NCBI GenBank assembly: GCA_963730225.1
Contig: CAVSQX010000004.1
Location: 1,488,001-1,552,000 of the forward strand
Length of the DNA: 64,000 nt
From: CAVSQX01 sp963730225
GTDB lineage: Bacteria > Planctomycetota > Phycisphaerae > Tepidisphaerales > Tepidisphaeraceae
Direction: 5' to 3'
In this document: one piece after another, positions 55,291-64,000 of the stretch
Layout of the letters: each line of letters begins with the position of its first letter
How positions within the stretch are numbered: position 1 is the stretch's first letter
Made by a program: the position numbers and the translations under genes
Notes under the pieces: generated by a model
The model's input: only the letters and a program-made list of their open reading frames with translations
The model's database searches: none
What the model was told of the DNA's origin: nothing

Positions 55291-56448
55291 ATGGATCGTT
55301 TAGGCCCTCTCAATTACGAACGTCTGCGGTGGTGCAGTGACGATTTCGGTATTTCGCCCGAGGAGATAGGCGAGCATATCCATGTCTCGTCTGGCCGCTG
55401 GAAGGCCGTGTTGGCCGGGGAAGAAGGGCTTACCTTCGCTCAGCTTCGTTCAATGGCAGAATTCTTCGGCCGAGGGGTTCTTTTTTTTCTTGAGCCGGGA
55501 GCAGTAAATGAATCGCAAGTGCGAACGCCAGCGTTTCGAGGTCTGACGAACGATGAGCCTGATTTGGGACCCGAAGTTAAGGCGCTGATTGAGCGTGCCG
55601 AGCGGTACCGCGAGACATTTTTAGCGATGCGCGAAGAGATTGGTGAGGAGACTAACCCGCCTTTCATGCCTCCTCCACTGTCGGGAACTCGCGCTTACCA
55701 CAGTTCCTGCCAAGACGCGTACTTGGCTTGGTCTGAACAGAAGCGATGTACCGCGATCGTTCGAATACTTTCGGGAAAAGGTCGAGAACAAAGGCATTCT
55801 CGTTATCAGAACGACGGGATACCTCGGCGCCTGGCGATTCCCTGCTGAATCAACCGTGATTGGCTTCTCTTTATTCTACAAGGTGTATCCAGTCATCGTG
55901 GTCAGATCGCAGCCTGCGGAGCCACGAATGACCTTTACTCTATTGCATGAACTCGGGCATCTCCTGCTTCACGGAAATGGATCAATTGATCGGGAAACCG
56001 ATTTGTGGGCGCGGCAGGGTAAGGAACGCGAGGCAAATTCATTCGCTGGCCAAGTGCTTGTTCCGGATGAACAGCTAAATCAAATTCCAAGCAATGCTAT
56101 CCCAGCAAACGTCTCACAGTACGATGATGAATTGCGTCACTGGTATGGTGCATGGGGCGTCAGCGCGGAGGTAGTCCTGCGCCGATTGCTGGACGTTGGC
56201 CGTTTGTCGCTGGCTAAGTACGAGGCCTACCGAGCTTGTGCGACAAGCAGCCCAAAATGCAAAGGTCGGGTGGCAATCGATCCGGTAGGTTCAAAGAGCC
56301 AGTGCAGCTATTCGGTCGAACGTACGTGCGCGCTGTGCTTACGGCACTACGCGCGCGAAGGATTACCCTAAATAAAGCGAGCGCTTACCTCGACAATCTC
56401 AAGGTAAATGACGTGTTCAAGCTGGAGAAACATCTTGCCAGCATTTGA
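55291..56448 (+). CDS. XRE/ImmA-IrrE family metallo-endopeptidase (two frameshifts)
   Basis: The N-terminal part is an XRE-like helix-turn-helix (DFGISPEEIGEHIHVSSGRW, LTFAQLRSMAEFFGRGVLFF). Removing one G from the GGG at 55683-55685 continues into SELALTTVPAKTRTWLGLNR and the protease domain, with zinc motif LLHELGHLLLHG and EREANSFAGQVLVP. A missing base near 56229-56236 is needed to reach LCDKQPKMQRSGGNRSGRFK and LFGRTYVRAVLTALRARRIT, the usual C-terminal helix, ending at 56448. Family members cleave repressors or act as antitoxins. It is followed, overlapping, by a DUF4411 gene, its usual toxin-like partner. Lower GC than its neighbours suggests transfer. Confidence 0.8.
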
Positions 56449-56917
56449 CGCGTCATCGATTCTCCACGGCTGGATCAATTATCCGCCGGGCCAATTTCCA
56501 AATCTTTGGAATTGGATCGGAAGCGAGATCGTCGCCGGGCGGTTCACGATCTCGAAAGTAGCGCTTGACGAAACGGGACATCGTTCGCCTGACTGCCAGA
56601 AATGGCTGAAGAATAAGAACATTCCGGAGTTTCCCATAACGCAAGCCGTAGCGGCGCACGCACTCGGGATGAAATCGGCGCTGGGGATTGTGAATGATAA
56701 ATACCATCCGAGTGGTGTCGACGAGAATGATCTGCTTATCATTGCAGCCGCGAAGGAAGATGGCTGCGAATTAATTTCCAATGAGGCTCGGCAGCCGGCC
56801 CTGCCCGCGCTGATGGCGAGGTACAAAATTCCGGCTGTATGCTCAATGTCGAGCGTAAAGGTTCCGTGCGTCGATTTTCTGGAGGTGCTCACCCGCTCCG
56901 GAAAGTCCTTCGGATAG
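56435..56917 (+). CDS. DUF4411 family PIN-like protein
   Basis: About 160 residues if translation begins at TTG 56435 (MPAFDASSILHGW), which matches the family length and overlaps the upstream stop. ATG 56408 is the other option. Features: an FDASS-type first acidic residue, LDETGHRSPDCQKW in the middle, SGVDENDLLIIAAAKEDGCE (acidic pair) and LISNEAR at the third acidic site, as in PIN nucleases. DUF4411 genes pair with ImmA/IrrE proteases as toxin-antitoxin-like modules. RNase activity is inferred. Confidence 0.75.
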   Translation: MPAFDASSILHGWINYPPGQFPNLWNWIGSEIVAGRFTISKVALDETGHRSPDCQKWLKNKNIPEFPITQAVAAHALGMKSALGIVNDKYHPSGVDENDLLIIAAAKEDGCELISNEARQPALPALMARYKIPAVCSMSSVKVPCVDFLEVLTRSGKSFG

Positions 56918-56962
56918 AGATGCGTGTCGGCGCCGGTACGCTTTGGCCCGTCGTGGGGGGTG

Positions 56963-57964
56963 TCACTCACTCGTCGCCAGAGCGATGGCGCGGCCCTCGG
57001 TACCGACGGCGCAGTAGAAGTGGTAGACGATTCCGTTCCATTTGAGGAGCCAAGGTTTGTGGGCGAACGTCTTGTCATACGCCTCGCTGGATTGGATCAG
57101 GTGGGGGCCGGTCCACTTGGTCCAGTGGACCAGATCGGGGGAGCAGGCGAAGGTGTCGAAGGCGCCGGGTTGCCAGATGAAGCCGAAGTAGAACATGACC
57201 CAGAGGTCGCCGATGCGGACGATTTGGGGGTCGCCGGAGATGCCGCGGTGGCCGTTGTCGATGACGGGGGCGGAGCCGTAGCGCTGCCATTTGGTCATGT
57301 CGTGTGAGACGGCCATGCCGATGCGTTCGGTGGCGACGCCTTCCTGTTTGCCGTTGTAGAACATCACGAAGGGATAGCCGAGCGTGGAATCGTGATCGTG
57401 GATGATCGTGCTTTTGTAGAGGGTTTTTTTCTCGAAGGGGCGGGCGTCGTCCTGCCACGGAGCGAGCACGGGATTGGCGGCGATGCGATTCCATTCCACG
57501 GGCTGATCGAGCTTTTCGGTCCACGCGATGCCGATGGCCAGCGGATCGGTTTCGTATCCCTGAAGCGCGCCGCCGATGTAGCTGAGCCAGTATTTCCCGT
57601 CGAATGATTCCGCCGCCGCGGTGCCGCCCCATTGCGTGTCGACCAGCGAGATGCCGCCGTCGGCCTGCCAGTGGTCCCAGCCGTCGGCGCGGAAGGAGAG
57701 GATTTTGCCCAGCGGCTGCCAATCGAACAGATTGTCGGAAACGGCCAGATGTGTTTCGTAGCCGATCTTGTTGACGGCCATCACGTACATCATGTACCAG
57801 CGATCCTTGAAGCGAAAAACGCTGGGGCAATCGACGACGCCTTGCTCGGGCGGGTGAATCACGATGCCGTGCTTTTTGGGCGTGCGAACCTGCTCGTAGA
57901 TCTGCTGCATGGCATCGGGCGAAACCGGCGACGGAGCGGAAGTTGGCTGGGTGGATGGAATCAT
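56963..57964 (-). CDS. GH43/GH130-like five-bladed propeller glycosidase
   Basis: 333 residues. Repeated blade motifs: VVDCPSVFRFKDRWYMMYVM, THLAVSDNLFDWQPLGK, HWQADGGISLVDTQWGG, STLGYPFVMFYNGKQEG, GDPQIVRIGDLWVMFYFGF and SPDLVHWTKWTG. This is the arrangement of clan GH-F and GH130-type beta propellers acting on arabinosyl, xylosyl or mannosyl linkages. No signal peptide at this start. The ATG overlaps the stop of the symporter gene by 4 bp, so it may process imported oligosaccharides. The exact family is not decidable by eye. Confidence 0.78.
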   Translation of the reverse strand: MIPSTQPTSAPSPVSPDAMQQIYEQVRTPKKHGIVIHPPEQGVVDCPSVFRFKDRWYMMYVMAVNKIGYETHLAVSDNLFDWQPLGKILSFRADGWDHWQADGGISLVDTQWGGTAAAESFDGKYWLSYIGGALQGYETDPLAIGIAWTEKLDQPVEWNRIAANPVLAPWQDDARPFEKKTLYKSTIIHDHDSTLGYPFVMFYNGKQEGVATERIGMAVSHDMTKWQRYGSAPVIDNGHRGISGDPQIVRIGDLWVMFYFGFIWQPGAFDTFACSPDLVHWTKWTGPHLIQSSEAYDKTFAHKPWLLKWNGIVYHFYCAVGTEGRAIALATSE

Positions 57965-60007
57965 GAGGGAATCGGTTTGAGTTTTTGCGGGGGGCCGAGC
58001 GGTTCGTCGGCGAGGTTGTGATGGGCGACGACTCGGCCGTCATCACGCACGTCGCGCTTCAACGTACGCATGGCCCGGAAAAAATAGACCATGTCATTCA
58101 ATCCGCCGATCGTAAACCAGACCAGAGTGATGGCCGCGACGATGAACGGCACCACGATCGCCGTGGCGAGCCAGTAATTGGCCCACCAATGCAGCGGCCA
58201 GCGGCGGAAGACCAGGTTCCAAACCGTGACAACGATGTTGATCACGGCCAGAACAATCGTCCACCAGAAGATTCCCCCGGCGGCGATCTTGTCCATGAAC
58301 GTGAAGTTCTCGTCGAAGCGCAGAACGCTGGCGAGATTGAAGCGGCGTTTGACGCTGGGCAGCAGGTCATGTTCGGAGGCGATCGCATATTGGCCGCGAT
58401 GGAGCATGCGATCGAGATTGAAACTCCCTCGACGATTGACCAATGAGACGACGACATACGTCGTGGCCGCCACGCAGGCGGCGACGAAGCCGGAAACCTG
58501 ATCGTTGAACCAGAATTTCTGCGGCAGATGAAGGCCCGCATGTCCCAGAACCGGGTCCAATCCCTCAAGCACGTACGACCAGTAATGGCCGCAGATGATG
58601 CCCGTGAATCCCAGCGCCGATCCGGTGATGGCCGCCGACCACGCGGCCGCGGTGGTTCCACGCTTCCAGTACAGGCCGCCGATGATTGCCGCTCCCGCCC
58701 CGCCGGTGAACAGGGCGCCGGTCAGCAGAAACCAGAGCCAGATGTACTGCGTCTGCGGAAAATAGGTGCTGAAGAAAAATGCGAAGACGGCCACGCCGGT
58801 GATGGCGGCCCGCAGAAGCCAGATGTGCTGCTTGGGCGAGAGCGGATTTCTCCTCAGCGGCAGCACGACATCCTGAATGAAGATGCTGCCCCACGAATGC
58901 AGATGTCCGCCGTCGCCGGAAAACAAGCCCATCACCATTACGGCCAGAAATAATCCCTTGATGCCGACGGGAAGCAGGTAGCGCAGCGCGATCGGGACGG
59001 TCACTTGCTGCTCGAGGTATCCATTGCCGACGCTGGCGATCGCCTGTTGCATCGGGGCGGCCTGCTGCGCGAACGCCGGATGCCGCAGGTACGCCATGGC
59101 GCAGATCGTCAGAAGCAGAATCATGAGATTGCGCGAATAATTTCGCCATTCACCCAGCACGCCGCCCATGCGCGACTCGTGCGGGGTGCGGGCGGCGGAA
59201 TTGAATCCCTGCTTCTGCTGCATCGCCATCGTGCTGTAGACGCGCGTGCAGATGGCCATCACGATGAACCAGACGTTGAAATCCTTGACCGCGCCGGTGT
59301 CGAACGGATTCAGCGGCGATTTGCCGGGCTTGGCGAGAGACATCACATCCACGATCTGTCCCCAACGCACCAGATACAGCACCGTCGCGGCGATGATGAC
59401 ATAGCCCAGTTGCGAGAAGAGGCCTTCGAGGCAGCAGGTGATCATCATCGTCGCCTGCCCGCCGAGCAGAACGATCAGCACGGTGCAACTGAGGTAGCTC
59501 GCCATGACCAACCCAAAAGTCGGCACGGCCACGGAACCCAGATGCACGTGCAGCGGCAGATCGAGGAAATAGATGAAGAACCGCGCGCTGATGGCCGGGA
59601 AAACGCCGTAGTTCAGAATGCCCGAGACAAACGCCAGCATTCCCATGAACAGTCGGAACTTTCGGCTGTAGCGGATTTCAAAGAACTGGGCGAGCGTCAG
59701 GGCGCGGCGTTTCCCGGAAGCGATAGACGACAAATCCGGAGATGGCCACGACGATGGCGATCGGGTAGGCGATTTTGTCCCAGAAGCCGACGACAAATCC
59801 GGAGACCAGAAACAACTCGAAATTGGAGACGGTGCTGGACAGGCCCGAGTCGGATTCACCCTTGGCGTTGGCCAGGAGATATCTTCCGGCGCAGCGGCCG
59901 GCGGAGAGAAAATCGGCGACGCTTTTGACGAAGCGATTCGTGTAAAGCGCCGCCGCCAGCACGATCGCCAGCGGGACGCACACGAGAATCCAGTCGATCG
60001 TCTGCAT
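57961..60007 (-). CDS. Sodium:solute symporter family protein (one frameshift)
   Basis: About 680 residues from ATG 60007 (MQTIDWILVCVPLAIVLAAA). The SSS core appears in order: YTNRFVKSVADFLSAGRCAG, WDKIAYPIAIVVAISGFVVY, ALTLAQFFEIRYSRKFRLFM, then about ten more helices (GIKGLFLAVMVMGLFSGDGG, GGAGAAIIGGLYWKRGTTAA). The first frame ends near 59705. Removing one C gives VYRFRETRALTLAQFFEIRY, the expected family sequence, and the total is one base over. It uses the sodium gradient to import sugar-like solutes. It lies between the sialidase-like and GH43-like genes and overlaps the latter. Confidence 0.87.
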
Positions 60008-60063
60008 GAGCCGAGCCGTAGATTAACGCATCGGCGGGTGAGTTGGCATTGTGTTCCAGCGCA

Positions 60064-61663
60064 TTACTTTTGCACGATTTTCCGCAGGTGAAACCGGACC
60101 AGCTGAGCGGGTTTATCCGTTCCAGGCGCAACCGGATGCGGGCCGCCGATGCCGCGGAACGGCCCGGCACGGATGGTCATTCGCTGCAATTTCTGCACGG
60201 ATTCGAAGAACTCGTGCTCGGTTGTTTTCCCGTTGACGCTCATCGTGAACTTCTTCGTCGTCGCATCGGCGATAATCCGAACCGCCGTCGCCGCCGAGGG
60301 ATTGGGATCGATCAGCGCACGCACCGGCCGGCGCGGGTGGAATTTGCTCAGCAGATCGACTTCCAGATGCGTTCGTCCCGAATCGCTCGCCGCCAGCTCG
60401 AAGGAGAAATCGACGCTGGCCGATTCCGAAAAAATCCGCGTCGCCTGCGGATAGTCGTACGGATCGGAATTGGTCATCTCGAGCTGATCTGCATCCGCCT
60501 TCACCGACGCCCAGGCCGGGCAGTACGTGATCCAAGACGTGTCGTCATCGCGCATCGGCAGCGGCACCCGGCTGACCCAGATGTCCTCCTTGTTCATGCT
60601 GTACGCCAGCCACATGACATTTTCGCTGCGCGAGTTGTCGGTGGCCCAGCGCGAAATGCCGCGCACGTACTGCGGGCCGATGCTGCGGTGCAGGCCGTCG
60701 TACCGTTGGATTGGTAACTCGCCTTGAACGATTCGCATCGATTCGAAATTGATTCCGTCATCGCCGGCGACGGCGATCAGTGGGAATCGGTTTGATCGGG
60801 ATGGGTTGTAGACCATCGCGAATCTGCCGTCGGCGGTTCGCTGCGACCAGACTTTCGCTTTGCCGGTGATCAGCGTCGGAGGAACCGTCGGCTGCGACCA
60901 CGTTTGGCCGTCGTCGTGGGAAAAAGTTGTCCATCCCATTTTGGAAACGCCGACCCACACGCTGTCGGGCCGCTGGAAAAAGGAGAACGCTTTTCCGGCC
61001 ACCCATTTTTCGTTGTCGCCGGGAACTTTCCCGCCGGGCCAGGCGGAGGGGTCGTGCCATTTCATCCGGCGCGGTCCGAGCAATCGGCCGCGGTCCTGCT
61101 GCTCGAGGAACATCCGATTGGCCAACAACTCCCGGCCGGCTTGCCGCAATCCATCATCGGGTGAATCAATTTCCTGCGGCGGGTTCAGATGGAAAACATC
61201 CCCGAGCGTATGATCGGCCCGGATTTCCCGGGCGACCAGCGCCTCCTTTTTTGTCTTCATCGGTATCCGATCGATCCATCCGCCGGCCGGCGATGGCGAG
61301 CATTTTGCCGCTCTGGGCGAGGAAAAAATACATTCGCAGAGCGGTGGAAGTTCCCTGCGGAAACAGTTCCGCCGGCGGCGACCATTGCTCGCCGTCGACA
61401 CTGGTGCTGAAAAGTTCGCGCGACGGCCAGACGTCTTCGTCGCGCTCGCACGAATTCCATCCGACGTACAAACGCCCTTTCCAGCAGGCCATGTCGACGT
61501 GATGGTGATACGTCCATCCGCGGCCGTCGGTCATCGGCGGCACATCGCGGCTGGCGCGGAAAATCTGGACGCTGCGAACACCCGAGAGCGGGGGCAGCCC
61601 GCCGTCGGGAAGATTCGGATCGAGCAGCGATTGCTCGGGGCCGTGGATGTGCAGCAGATCCAT
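60064..61663 (-). CDS. BNR/sialidase-like beta-propeller protein (one frameshift)
   Basis: About 533 residues from ATG 61663 (MDLLHIHGPEQSLLDPNLPD). Asp-box-like motifs STSVDGEQWS and FSHDDGQTWSQP mark a six-bladed propeller of the sialidase superfamily. The N-terminal frame breaks near 61265-61280 (LAIAGRR..). The second frame continues with DRIPMKTKKEALVAREIR to the end, where the C-terminal part is a LamG/DUF1080-like beta domain (RIFSESASVDFSFELAA). The ATG lies 3 bp from the upstream GH95 stop. No signal peptide at this start. It is likely a glycosidase, substrate unknown; true sialidase activity is not implied. Confidence 0.75.
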
Positions 61664-61666
61664 GAC

Positions 61667-64000
<2,334 letters not shown>

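Noticed and set aside
60065..60082. ACTTTTGCACGATTTTCCGC, similar to the candidate XylR-type sites
   Set aside because: It encodes the C-terminus of the sialidase-like protein and matches only 9/11 bases, so it is likely chance.

Overview
The window looks like a chromosomal segment from a planctomycete of the Phycisphaerae / Tepidisphaerales type (WD2101-like). The reasons are several secreted beta-repeat proteins ending in PEP-CTERM sorting signals, two prepilin-like proteins with the H-X9-DG C-terminus, an ECF sigma factor fused to a membrane anchor and extracytoplasmic beta domains, DUF6785/OPT-like transporters, high GC, and a dense set of carbohydrate-active enzymes. No rRNA, tRNA or CRISPR array was seen.

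Layout. 0-5.5 kb: a truncated Gfo/Idh/MocA oxidoreductase, then PEP-CTERM and prepilin genes around a 785-bp divergent spacer carrying five LacI-type palindromic sites. 5.9-13 kb: a modular GH38 alpha-mannosidase and a PEP-CTERM beta-repeat protein. 13-17 kb: a pectate lyase / DUF3826 / pectate lyase operon. 17-23.7 kb: an 1835-residue PEP-CTERM/dockerin-like protein preceded by a second prepilin. 23.9-26.1 kb: a GH2 enzyme. 26-35.6 kb: a tightly coupled six-gene operon: an FtsX permease carrying a catalytically degenerate M28-like domain, an OPT-like transporter, an unknown protein, a PqqD-like protein, a compact FtsX permease and a LolD/MacB-type ATPase. 35.6-42.8 kb (minus): a six-gene sugar-acid catabolic operon (DUF1537 kinase, PdxA2-like dehydrogenase, DHDPS-family lyase, Fe-alcohol dehydrogenase, Gfo/Idh/MocA, glycosidase-like protein). 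42.9-50.7 kb (plus): GH2, XylR-type regulator, GH28 polygalacturonase, DUF6785 transporter and a small membrane ORF. 50.7-53.4 kb: ECF sigma fusion and a secreted protein. 53.5-56.9 kb: an accessory islet with a phage-type HTH protein, a BECR-like nuclease/DUF2283 pair, and an ImmA-IrrE/DUF4411 pair. 57-64 kb (minus): GH95 fucosidase, BNR sialidase-like protein, sodium:solute symporter and a GH43-like propeller enzyme.

Taken together, the genes describe an organism that degrades pectin and fucosylated or mannosylated plant or algal glycans outside the cell or at its surface, imports the products, and routes sugar acids into central metabolism.

About eighteen single-base indels, many of them in homopolymer runs, interrupt about thirteen otherwise intact genes. 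Correcting them restores family-consistent protein, so they are most likely assembly error. Affected genes are given as one feature spanning both frames. The six-gene permease/PqqD operon at 26-35.6 kb is the best candidate for an undescribed system.
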